Shown in pieces: positions 38,469 through 46,465 of a stretch of 64,000 nucleotides of DNA. The DNA comes from Rhizomicrobium electricum. GTDB taxonomy: Bacteria; Pseudomonadota; Alphaproteobacteria; Micropepsales; Micropepsaceae. The stretch spans positions 62,001 through 126,000 of the forward strand of contig NZ_JAASQS010000009.1 in assembly GCF_011762045.1 (NCBI RefSeq). The letters run 5' to 3'. Within the stretch, counting starts at the first letter, position 1. Each line of letters starts with the position of its first letter. The translations under genes and the position numbers were made by a program. Below the pieces are notes generated by a model, which had not been told where the DNA came from, made no database searches, and saw only the letters and a program-made list of their open reading frames with translations.

Positions 38469-40733
38469 ATGGTTGGAACGAACGTCGTAAAAACCTCAGG
38501 TTCGGGAGGGCTATCGGGTTTTGCCTGGTTAGCCATCGGGATGGCGCTGCTCGGCTTGGCCGTGAGCGGCTACCTGTTCTACGTGACCCTCAGCCGAGGC
38601 TCCGAGCTGTCGCCGGTGATGGCGATCATTCTCGCCATCTTCCTGTTCGCGATGGTGCTGGGACTGGGCACGCTGGTCGCCTGGGGTCTGGTGCGGCTGT
38701 GGTCCGAACGGCGGTCGGGGCGGGCAGGGGCGCGTCTGCGGTCGCGGCTGGTCGGCACCTTTTCGCTGGTCGCGATCGTGCCGACGATTTTCGTCGCGAT
38801 CTTCGCCGCGGTGACTCTCAACCTCGGTCTTGAGAGCTGGTTTTCCGGTCACGTGAAGGCGGCGCTGTACGGCGCGGAGAACGTCGCCGAAACCTACATG
38901 CAGGATCACGCCAAGGGCATCCTGAAAGACGCCGCCGAGATCGCCACCAAGCTTCAGGAAGATCCCGAGATCGTCGACTGGAAGCAGCATCAGGTCCATC
39001 TCGACGTCCTGTTCGGCAAGCTAGGCGGAATGACCAACGATCATGGCCTGGTCGGCTCGTTCGTGATCGACAACAACGGCACGGTGCTGGGATCGGCGGC
39101 CAAGCTGAAATTCTCGCCCAAGCTCATCCCGAAGCCGGAGGATTATGCCGACGCGCGGGCGGGCAACATCGTCATCGGCGGCATCGCATCCGACGGTATC
39201 GTCGATGCGCTGGTTCAGCTCACGGTGTTCAAGGAAACCGCGCTCAAGGACCAGTACCTCCTGATCGTGCGCAAGGTCGATCCCAAGGTGTTCGCCTACT
39301 ACCAGCGCACCCGCAACGTCATCAACGACTACAAGACCCTGGAGCATCAGCGCTCGAGCGTGCTGCGCAATTTCGCCTTGCTGTATGCCGCGGTCGCGCT
39401 GGTCATGCTGCTCGCCGCGATCTGGCTGGGCCTCGGCTCCGCCAACCGCATCGTGCGGCCGATTTCGCGCCTGATCGGCGCGGCCGAACGGATTTCCGAA
39501 GGCAACCTCAAGGTCCAGGTCACGGTCGACAAGGACGACGACGAGCTTGCCAATCTCGGTCATGCCTTCAACCGCATGACCGGCCAGCTCGATGCGCAGC
39601 GCGAAGCGCTGATCGCCGCCAACCGCCAGATCGACGAACGCCGCCGCTTCACCGAAACGGTGCTGGCCGGCGTGTCGGCCGGCGTGATCGGCGTCGATGC
39701 CGACGGCAAGATCACCATCGTCAACCGCGCCGCCGCGCGCCTGCTCAACGCCGCGCCGGAGGAACTCGAAGGCCAGCATTACGCCGAGGCCGTTCCTGAA
39801 CTTGCGGCGTTGATCCGCCGCGCGCTGACCGAACCGGTCGGCCGCTCGTCGGGCGAGGCCACCGTCAAGCGCGGCACCTCCACGCGCCAGCTCTCGGTGC
39901 AGGTGACGAGCGAGCACGGGACCCATTCGACCGGTTTCGTCGCCACCTTCGACGACATCACCGATCTGGTTTCGGCGCAGCGCACCGCCGCCTGGGCCGA
40001 CGTCGCCCGCCGCATCGCCCACGAGATCAAGAATCCGCTGACGCCGATCCAGCTCTCGGCCGAGCGCCTGAAGCGCAAATACCTCGACGCGATCGGCGAG
40101 GACAAAGCCGTGTTCGAGCAATGCACCTCGACCATCATTCGCCAGGTCGGCGATATCGGACGCATGGTCGACGAGTTCTCGTCGTTTGCGCGCATGCCCA
40201 ATCCGGTGATGCGCAAGGAGTGCGCCCAGGAACTTCTATCCCAGCCGCTGTTTTTGCAGCGCGAGGCGCATCCCGAAATCACCTTCGAATCCCACTTGCC
40301 CAAGGACATGGTCTATTTCGAAGGCGACGGCCGCCTGATCGGCCAGGCCCTTACCAACATCATCAAGAACGCCACGGAAGGCATCGCGTCGCGCTTCGAC
40401 AAGGGCGACGACACGCCGGGAAAAATCTCGGTCGCCATAGAAACGACCGACTCGAGCGTTGCTTTCCGCGTTACCGACAACGGCATCGGCCTTCCGGCCG
40501 AACACAGGCATCGCCTGACCGAACCGTATGTCACCACGCGCGCGAAAGGCACCGGCCTCGGCCTCGCCATCGTGCGCAAAGTCATGGAGGACCATGGCGG
40601 CGAGGTTCTCCTCGAAGACGCCGCGGAAGACGGGAAGGGCGCGAGGGTTTCTCTCGTGCTCCCCCTGAAACAGAAAACTGTGCGTGAAAAAGGTCTGATC
40701 GATGAGCAAACACGGATTGCCTCTCGCGTCTGA
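38469..40733 (+). CDS. ntrY: Nitrogen regulation sensor histidine kinase NtrY
   Basis: A 754-residue membrane kinase. Three N-terminal membrane helices (about 15-115) precede a large periplasmic domain, a fourth helix (LLYAAVALVMLLAAIWLGLG, about 300), a HAMP domain (RPISRLIGAAERISEGNLKV), a PAS domain, the H518 box ([19 protein letters not shown]) and a HATPase domain (NIIKNATEGI, GTGLGLAIV). NtrYX responds to nitrogen and redox/envelope signals in Alphaproteobacteria. ATG 38469 was chosen because the preceding 29 codons overlap the promoter. It overlaps ntrX by 32 bases. Confidence 0.95.
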   Translation: MVGTNVVKTSGSGGLSGFAWLAIGMALLGLAVSGYLFYVTLSRGSELSPVMAIILAIFLFAMVLGLGTLVAWGLVRLWSERRSGRAGARLRSRLVGTFSLVAIVPTIFVAIFAAVTLNLGLESWFSGHVKAALYGAENVAETYMQDHAKGILKDAAEIATKLQEDPEIVDWKQHQVHLDVLFGKLGGMTNDHGLVGSFVIDNNGTVLGSAAKLKFSPKLIPKPEDYADARAGNIVIGGIASDGIVDALVQLTVFKETALKDQYLLIVRKVDPKVFAYYQRTRNVINDYKTLEHQRSSVLRNFALLYAAVALVMLLAAIWLGLGSANRIVRPISRLIGAAERISEGNLKVQVTVDKDDDELANLGHAFNRMTGQLDAQREALIAANRQIDERRRFTETVLAGVSAGVIGVDADGKITIVNRAAARLLNAAPEELEGQHYAEAVPELAALIRRALTEPVGRSSGEATVKRGTSTRQLSVQVTSEHGTHSTGFVATFDDITDLVSAQRTAAWADVARRIAHEIKNPLTPIQLSAERLKRKYLDAIGEDKAVFEQCTSTIIRQVGDIGRMVDEFSSFARMPNPVMRKECAQELLSQPLFLQREAHPEITFESHLPKDMVYFEGDGRLIGQALTNIIKNATEGIASRFDKGDDTPGKISVAIETTDSSVAFRVTDNGIGLPAEHRHRLTEPYVTTRAKGTGLGLAIVRKVMEDHGGEVLLEDAAEDGKGARVSLVLPLKQKTVREKGLIDEQTRIASRV

Positions 40734-42120
40734 AATCCTGGTCGTTGACGACGAGGAGGACATTCGCGATCTCATCGCCGGGATTCTCGGCGACGAGGGG
40801 TATGAAACGCGGGTTGCGGCCGACAGCGATACCGCACTCGCCGCCGTGCGCCAGCGGCGACCCCAGTTGGTCGTGCTCGACATCTGGCTGCAGGGCTCGC
40901 GCCTTGACGGCATCCAGGTGCTCGACACCATCAAGCGCGAACATCCCGATCTGCCGGTGGTGATGATCTCGGGTCACGGCACCATCGAGACGGCGGTCGC
41001 TTCGATCAAGAAGGGCGCCTACGATTTCATCGAGAAGCCGTTCAAGGCCGATCGCTTGATGCACGTCGTGCAGCGCGCTCTCGAAGCGGCGCGGTTGAAG
41101 CGCGAGGTGCAGGAACTGAAGCTGAAGGCGGGCGAAGAGACCGATCTCGTCGGCCAGTCCTCGGCGATGGCGCAGATTCGTCAGGCGGTCGAGAAGATCG
41201 CGCCGACCAACAGCCGCGTCTTCATTTCCGGCCCGCCGGGCTGCGGCAAGGAGCTGCTCGCGCGCCTGATCCATGCCCGTTCGCGCCGTGCCGGCAACGC
41301 CTTCGTGGCGGTGAATTGCGCCACCATGGAACCGGACCGCATCGAGACCGAACTGTTCGGCGCCGAAACCAACGAAGGCCCGCGCAAGATTGGCTTCTTG
41401 GAACTGGCGCACAACGGCACTCTGTTCCTCGACGAAGTCGGCGACATGCCGCTCGAGACCCAGGGCAAGGTGTTGCGCGTGCTGGTCGACCAGACCTTCA
41501 CCCGCGTCGGCGGTACGCAGCGCGTGCAAGTCGATGCCCGCGTGGTGTCGTCGACCTCCAGCGACCTGCGCAACGAGATCGCCGCCGGCAAGTTCCGCGA
41601 GGATCTGTACCACCGCCTCAACGTGGTGCCGCTGCGGGTGCCGCCGCTGAGCGAACGCCGCGACGACATTCCGCTGTTGGTGCAGCACTTCATGAAGCGC
41701 CTCAGCGCCGCGAGCGGTCTGCCGATCCGCGAAATCGGCGACGACGCCATGGCGGTGCTGCAGGCCCATAACTGGCCCGGCAACGTCCGCCAGCTTCGCA
41801 ATGTGGTCGAGCGCTTGTTGATCCTCGCGACCGACGATGCCGCGCAGGCGATTTCGGCCGATCTTCTGCCGTCCGACCTGAGCGCCGGCGCGCAATGGAG
41901 CGGCGGCAACGGCCGTTCCGATCTCGTCATTTCGCTGCCTCTGCGCGAAGCCCGCGAAATCTTCGAGCGCGACTATCTCATCGCCCAGATCAACCGCTTC
42001 GGCGGCAACATCTCGCGTACCGCGGCCTTCATCGGCATGGAACGCTCCGCACTCCACCGCAAGCTGAAGTCGCTGGGCGTGGGTTCGAACCTGACCGGCC
42101 GCGAAGGCGTGAGCGTGTAA
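40702..42120 (+). CDS. ntrX: Nitrogen regulation response regulator NtrX
   Basis: A 472-residue NtrC-family regulator. Receiver D60 in VVLDIWLQGSRLDG (the short insertion after the Asp is NtrX-typical), AAA+ domain with GPPGCGKE and LFLDEVGDMPLE, and a Fis-like HTH (NRFGGNISRTAAFIGMERSA). The GAFTGA loop needed to contact sigma-54 is absent: the equivalent position reads ELFGAETNEGPRKIG. Alphaproteobacterial NtrX proteins share this and are thought to regulate, in part, without sigma-54. Confidence 0.95.
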   Translation: MSKHGLPLASEILVVDDEEDIRDLIAGILGDEGYETRVAADSDTALAAVRQRRPQLVVLDIWLQGSRLDGIQVLDTIKREHPDLPVVMISGHGTIETAVASIKKGAYDFIEKPFKADRLMHVVQRALEAARLKREVQELKLKAGEETDLVGQSSAMAQIRQAVEKIAPTNSRVFISGPPGCGKELLARLIHARSRRAGNAFVAVNCATMEPDRIETELFGAETNEGPRKIGFLELAHNGTLFLDEVGDMPLETQGKVLRVLVDQTFTRVGGTQRVQVDARVVSSTSSDLRNEIAAGKFREDLYHRLNVVPLRVPPLSERRDDIPLLVQHFMKRLSAASGLPIREIGDDAMAVLQAHNWPGNVRQLRNVVERLLILATDDAAQAISADLLPSDLSAGAQWSGGNGRSDLVISLPLREAREIFERDYLIAQINRFGGNISRTAAFIGMERSALHRKLKSLGVGSNLTGREGVSV

Positions 42121-42152
42121 ACGCAGTCTGAATTGAGCGACTGAACGTCTTT

Positions 42153-42241
42153 CCTCCCCCGCGGTTTCCGCTTTTCACGCCGCACGTTGGCGCAATAGCG
42201 GGGGAGGTGGCTCACTGCGCAGCAGTGAGACGGAGGGGGAG
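42153..42241. repeat. Dispersed palindromic repeat, CCTCCCCCGC family (copy after ntrX)
   Basis: CCTCCCCCGC (42153-42162) complements GCGGGGGAGG (42198-42207). A second perfect hairpin, CTCACTGC-GCA-GCAGTGAG, lies at 42211-42229, before GACGGAGGGGG. It has the same layout as the copy at 32012-32109; the spacer sequences differ, but the ends are kept. Confidence 0.75.
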
Positions 42242-42271
42242 CCGTCTTGTTGTCGTAGGCGCGGGGGCGCT

Positions 42272-42298
42272 ATTGTCCCATACGCAATCTGGGACAAT
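42272..42298. promoter_or_regulatory. Operator palindrome upstream of the MocR regulator gene
   Basis: ATTGTCCCA and TGGGACAAT form a perfect 9-bp inverted repeat with a nine-base spacer, ending four bases before the MocR start codon. The placement over the start region is that of an autoregulatory GntR/MocR operator. No second copy was seen before the decarboxylase gene. Confidence 0.6.
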
Positions 42299-42302
42299 TG
42301 CT

Positions 42303-43676
42303 ATGGCCGATCCCTGGAAACCGGCATTGACCGGCCGCGGGCCGTTGTACGAAAGGCTCGCCGCCGCCATCGAGCGCGACGCTAGATCGGGCGTCCTGGC
42401 GGCCGGTAGCCGCCTGCCGCCCCAGCGCGATCTGGCGTACCGCCTCGGCGTCAGCGTCGGCACGGTCACCAAAGCCTATATCGAAGCCGAGCGTCGCGGG
42501 CTGTTGCGCGGCCATGTCGGGCGCGGCACCTACGTGGCCGGAACCGATCCGGCCGGCATGGGCGTTGGCGCGGTCGATCTGTCGCTCAACATTGTGCCCG
42601 CCGGCCCGGCGACGCGCTATTTCAGCGACGCCATGGCGGCCGTCCGGCGCCGTGCCGACTTTCTCGACAGTCTGGCCTATGCCCCGCTCGACGGTGCCGA
42701 GTGGCAGAAGAAAGCGGCCGCAGGCTGGCTCAAGGATACCTCGGGCTATGAAGCCGATCTTTCGCGACTGGTCCTGACCGCCGGCGTCCAGCACGGTATG
42801 TCGCTGGCGATGAGTGTTCTGGCCAAGCCGGGCGATACCGTGCTGTGCGAAGCGGCGACGTTCTTCGGCATGAAATCGCTGGCCGAGCACACCGGCCTGA
42901 AACTTCATCCCTGCGCCCTCGACGGTGAAGGGTTGAAGCCATCGGCGCTGGACAAAGCGGCTGCCGAGACCGGCGCGCGCGTTCTCTACACGATGCCGAC
43001 GGTGCAGAATCCGACCGCCCGCACGATGAGCCCGGCGCGTCGGCGCGATATCGCCGCCGTCGTTCGCCGCCGCAAATTGTGGGTGGTCGAAGACGACGCC
43101 TATGCGCTGTTCGCGCCGCGCGATGGCGGGCGGCCGACCCTGGCCGAACTGGTGCCTGATCGCGTCTTTCATCTCGGCGGCATTTCCAAAGCGATGGCAC
43201 CGGGCTTGCGCGTCGGATTTCTTGTCTGTCCGCCGGGACCGTTTTTCGAACAGACCCTGAAGGCGATCCGTGCCGTGCTGTACGCGCCGCCCGCCTGGGG
43301 TGCGCTCGTGTTCGGCCAATGGATGCTCGACGGAACCGCCAAGCGGATTGCCGACGCGATGCGGCGCGAGATTGCCGTTCGTGCCGCGCTGGCCCGCAAG
43401 ATCCTCGGCGCGCCGTATGCCGCCGCCATCGGCGACACGCCGCATTTCTGGATCGCGGTGCCGGAGCTGGAGGCCGAACGCATCGCGGGCAGGGCGTTGC
43501 GCGCCGGTGTATCGGTCACTGCGCCCGATGCGCCGCTCGTTTCGGGCGGGCGCGAAAGCGGCATTCGCGTCTGCCTCGGCAGTCCCGACAGCGCCGCGAC
43601 ACTCGCCATCGGACTCGAACGCCTCAAGGCCGCACTTGCGCCCGGCGTCACCGCCGCCGAAGCCGCGCTCGTCTAA
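42303..43676 (+). CDS. MocR/PdxR-type regulator (GntR HTH fused to aminotransferase fold)
   Basis: A 457-residue fusion: N-terminal GntR winged helix (about 12-80; SRLPPQRDLAYRLGVSVGTVTKAYIEAERRGLL) and a class I aminotransferase-like domain with the PLP lysine in HLGGISKAMAPGLRVGF and the MPTVQNPTARTM segment. Such proteins use PLP, often with an amino acid or amine, as effector. It sits directly behind its presumed operator and ahead of a PLP decarboxylase and an aminotransferase, which it probably controls. ATG 42303 was chosen; the frame open upstream crosses the repeat and operator. Confidence 0.92.
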   Translation: MADPWKPALTGRGPLYERLAAAIERDARSGVLAAGSRLPPQRDLAYRLGVSVGTVTKAYIEAERRGLLRGHVGRGTYVAGTDPAGMGVGAVDLSLNIVPAGPATRYFSDAMAAVRRRADFLDSLAYAPLDGAEWQKKAAAGWLKDTSGYEADLSRLVLTAGVQHGMSLAMSVLAKPGDTVLCEAATFFGMKSLAEHTGLKLHPCALDGEGLKPSALDKAAAETGARVLYTMPTVQNPTARTMSPARRRDIAAVVRRRKLWVVEDDAYALFAPRDGGRPTLAELVPDRVFHLGGISKAMAPGLRVGFLVCPPGPFFEQTLKAIRAVLYAPPAWGALVFGQWMLDGTAKRIADAMRREIAVRAALARKILGAPYAAAIGDTPHFWIAVPELEAERIAGRALRAGVSVTAPDAPLVSGGRESGIRVCLGSPDSAATLAIGLERLKAALAPGVTAAEAALV

Positions 43677-43759
43677 ATTGATCCATAGGACAAAGTAGGA
43701 ATTGAACTAGAGGCGATCCGCAGCAATCTAGCGTGTGACTGTTACGAGGGAACGGACAC

Positions 43760-45172
43760 ATGCTGCACGACCTGCCTGCGGAAGACCTGTTCGACGCGGC
43801 CAGCACCCGCGCCAAGGCCTATCTCGCCTCGACCGCAGACCGTCTCGCGGCGCCTTCGCCCGAAGCCGTTGCGGCGCTGGCGCGGTTTCGCGAGCCGCTG
43901 CCGGCCGCCGGCACCGAGGCATTGGACGTCGTGCGCCTGCTCGACGAATTCGGTTCTCCGGCGACCGTCGCCACCACCGGCGGGCGTTATTTCGGCCTTG
44001 TCATGGGCGGCGCGCTGCCGGTGACCGTGGCCGCGAACTGGCTGGCGGCCGCATGGGATCAGAACGCCGTCTTCCGCTGGACCTCGCCGGTTGCGGCGGA
44101 ACTGGAAGACGTGGCGCTCGGCTGGTTCGGCGAGTTGTTCGATCTGCCGGCAGGGTTCGGCGGCGCCTTCGTCAGCGGCTCCTCGATGGCGTCGGTCACC
44201 GCGCTCGCCGCCGCCCGGCATGCGGTGTTCGCGCGTGCCGGCTGGGATGTGGAAGAGGAGGGGCTGGCCGGTGCTCCGCCGGTCACCATCGTCGTCAGTG
44301 AGGAACAGCATCCCTCGATCCTCAAGGCGCTGTCGCTGCTCGGCTTCGGCCGCAACCGCTGCATCCGGGTGCCGGTCGACGATCAGGGCCGCATGCGCGC
44401 CGATGCGCTGCCGCCGCTCGACGAGCGCACTATCGTCTGCATCCAGGCCGGCAACGTGAACACCGGCGCCTTCGATCCCGCCGCGGAGATTTGCGCTCGC
44501 GCCCGCGAGGCGGGCGCCTGGGTTCATGTCGATGGCGCTTTCGGTCTATGGGCCAAAGCGGCCGCGTCCAGGGCTTCGCTCTCTGCCGGGTTCGAACAGG
44601 CGGACTCCTGGTCCACCGATGCGCACAAATGGCTGAACGTGCCGTACGACAGCGGCCTCGTGTTCGTGCGCGAGCCCAAGCATTTGCGCGCCGCGATGTC
44701 GGCAACCGCGGCCTATCTGCTGGAAGGCGAGGAGGGCGCCCGCGAGCCGTCGCATTTCACGCCCGAAATGTCCCGCCGCGCCCGCTCGATCGAAGTCTGG
44801 GCGGCGCTGAAGCATCTCGGCCGCGACGGCGTCGCCGATCTGGTCGAGCGCTGCTGCGCCCACGCCCGCCACTTCGCGCGCGGCCTGCAAGCACGCGGCT
44901 ACGAAGTCTTGAACGAGGTCGTGCTCAATCAGGTTCTGGTCAGTTTCGGGTCGCCCGAAAGCACCCGCGCGGTGATTGCCGAGCTGCAATCCGGCGGCAT
45001 CTGCTGGTGCGGCGGAACGGTCTGGCAGGGCCGCACCGCGATGCGGATCAGCGTGTCGAGCTGGGCCACGACCGCCAAGGATGTCGAGCTGAGCCTGGAG
45101 ACGATGGATCGCGCCGCCCGCCGCGTGGCTGCGCGCATCGAGAACGTTCCCATGGCGGGACGCAGCCGCTAA
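43760..45172 (+). CDS. PLP-dependent group II decarboxylase-like protein
   Basis: A 470-residue fold-type I PLP enzyme of the aromatic-L-amino-acid/glutamate decarboxylase group. The Schiff-base lysine is in SWSTDAHKWLNVPYDSG, a conserved His/Asp pair in WVHVDGAFGLWA and the N-terminal GGRYFGLVMGG-P substrate loop are visible. It probably decarboxylates an amino acid to an amine, or acts as an aldolase/desulfinase-type relative; the substrate cannot be read from the sequence. An 84-base gap separates it from the MocR gene. Confidence 0.85.
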   Translation: MLHDLPAEDLFDAASTRAKAYLASTADRLAAPSPEAVAALARFREPLPAAGTEALDVVRLLDEFGSPATVATTGGRYFGLVMGGALPVTVAANWLAAAWDQNAVFRWTSPVAAELEDVALGWFGELFDLPAGFGGAFVSGSSMASVTALAAARHAVFARAGWDVEEEGLAGAPPVTIVVSEEQHPSILKALSLLGFGRNRCIRVPVDDQGRMRADALPPLDERTIVCIQAGNVNTGAFDPAAEICARAREAGAWVHVDGAFGLWAKAAASRASLSAGFEQADSWSTDAHKWLNVPYDSGLVFVREPKHLRAAMSATAAYLLEGEEGAREPSHFTPEMSRRARSIEVWAALKHLGRDGVADLVERCCAHARHFARGLQARGYEVLNEVVLNQVLVSFGSPESTRAVIAELQSGGICWCGGTVWQGRTAMRISVSSWATTAKDVELSLETMDRAARRVAARIENVPMAGRSR

Positions 45173-45203
45173 GGTCCGCCGCGAAATTTTGGCGTCATAC
45201 AGC

Positions 45204-46079
45204 ATGTCCCGTTGGCCCACCCGGAAACCGCCCGGCCGCGTCGCGTATGTCGACGGCCGCTATCTCGTTCACGGCGACGCCGGGGTGCATGTCGAGGATC
45301 GCGGCCTGCAGCTTGGCGACTCCATCTACGAGGTCTTCCGCATCGCCGGCGGCCGCTTCCTCGACGAGGAGGAGCATCTCGACCGTCTCGAACGCTCCCT
45401 TGCCGAGATCGAGATGGCAATGCCGGTCGGCCGCGGCGCGCTCAAGCTGATCGCCCGTGAAGTCACCCGCCGCAACGCGGTGACCGAAGGCCTCCTTTAT
45501 ATGCAGGTCACGCGCGGCGCCGCGCATCGCGATCACCCGATTCCGAATCCGGCGTCGAAACCGACGCTGATCGTCACCGCGCATCGTCTCGACATTGCCG
45601 CCATCGCGCGCCGCCGCGTCGAAGGTGTGGCCGTTGTCACCGCGCCCGATCAAAGGTGGGCCCGGTGCGACATTAAGACCACGCAATTGCTGGCCAATTT
45701 GCTGGCCAAGACAGCCGCCCGCCGGGCCGGTGCATTCGAGGTCTGGTTCACGGATTCCGACGGCTTCGTCACCGAAGGCGCCTCCACCACGGCGTGGATC
45801 GTGACCCAGGACGGCCGCCTCGTGACCCGCAATCTGACCCACGCGATCCTTCCCGGCGTGACCCGCCGGGTGCTGCTCGAGGCGGCGGCCGAAGCGAAAA
45901 TTTCCGTTGAAGAAAGAGCCTTTACGCCGGCCGAGGCGATCGCCGCCCGCGAGGCGTTCCTGACGGCCGCGTCAGCCGCGGCGATCCCGATCGTGACGGT
46001 GGACGGCCGTCCGGTGGGTGAGGGCAAGCCGGGTCCGCTGACCGGCCGGCTGGCGGAGATTTATGCCGCCAGGAGCTGA
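45204..46079 (+). CDS. Class IV aminotransferase (D-amino acid or branched-chain type)
   Basis: A 291-residue fold-type IV PLP enzyme: GDAGVHVEDRGLQLGDSIYEV at the N-terminus, PLP lysine in RCDIKTTQLLANLLAK, and EGASTTAWIVTQDG further on. The spacing suits D-alanine aminotransferase (DAAT), which supplies D-glutamate/D-alanine, though branched-chain and ADC-lyase relatives share the pattern. ATG 45204 was chosen; a TTG five codons upstream is in frame. It lies 31 bases after the decarboxylase and is likely in the same transcript. Confidence 0.85.
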   Translation: MSRWPTRKPPGRVAYVDGRYLVHGDAGVHVEDRGLQLGDSIYEVFRIAGGRFLDEEEHLDRLERSLAEIEMAMPVGRGALKLIAREVTRRNAVTEGLLYMQVTRGAAHRDHPIPNPASKPTLIVTAHRLDIAAIARRRVEGVAVVTAPDQRWARCDIKTTQLLANLLAKTAARRAGAFEVWFTDSDGFVTEGASTTAWIVTQDGRLVTRNLTHAILPGVTRRVLLEAAAEAKISVEERAFTPAEAIAAREAFLTAASAAAIPIVTVDGRPVGEGKPGPLTGRLAEIYAARS

Positions 46080-46125
46080 ATCCGGACAACTTTCGGCCCC
46101 GGCGGCCGGTTGGTTAGTTTTCGCT

Positions 46126-46157
46126 TAAGGGTTTCAACTAGCGTCCGGAAACCCTTA
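46126..46157. promoter_or_regulatory. Perfect 10-bp inverted repeat upstream of hfq
   Basis: TAAGGGTTTC and GAAACCCTTA flank a 12-base centre, 57 bases before the hfq start. It could terminate the aminotransferase transcript or be a regulator site for hfq; there is no T-run, so I lean to a regulatory or mixed role. Confidence 0.45.
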
Positions 46158-46171
46158 TGCTGAGCGCACAC

Positions 46172-46192
46172 GCTTCGCAGGGGACGCGAAGC
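46172..46192 (+). promoter_or_regulatory. Hairpin in the hfq leader
   Basis: GCTTCGC-AGGGGAC-GCGAAGC, a perfect 7-bp stem, 22 bases before the ATG. Hfq represses its own mRNA in E. coli by binding the leader; this stem is a candidate element but no A-rich Hfq site was identified. Confidence 0.4.
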
Positions 46193-46214
46193 CAATAAGC
46201 AGACGGGTATAACG

Positions 46215-46463
46215 ATGAGCGAAAAACAACAAAACCTGCAGGACACGTTTCTGAATGCAGTCCGGAAGAGCAAATCCTCCGTTACGATCTTTCTTGTGAA
46301 CGGGGTGAAGCTTCAGGGAAATATCACTTGGTTTGACAATTTCTGCGTGCTGCTGCGCCGCGACGGCCAGGCGCAACTCGTCTATAAGCATGCGATTTCC
46401 ACCGTCATGCCGATGGGGCCGATCCAGCTCCAGGAGCAGGAAACCGCTGCCGAGACAGTCTGA
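46215..46463 (+). CDS. hfq: RNA chaperone Hfq
   Basis: An 82-residue Hfq with both Sm motifs: Sm1 ([25 protein letters not shown]) and Sm2 ([11 protein letters not shown], with the YKHA tetrad). It forms a hexameric ring that pairs small RNAs with mRNAs. N-terminal [12 protein letters not shown] is typical. The C-terminal tail is short, as in Alphaproteobacteria. hflX begins two bases after its stop. Confidence 0.97.
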   Translation: MSEKQQNLQDTFLNAVRKSKSSVTIFLVNGVKLQGNITWFDNFCVLLRRDGQAQLVYKHAISTVMPMGPIQLQEQETAAETV

Positions 46464-46465
46464 GT

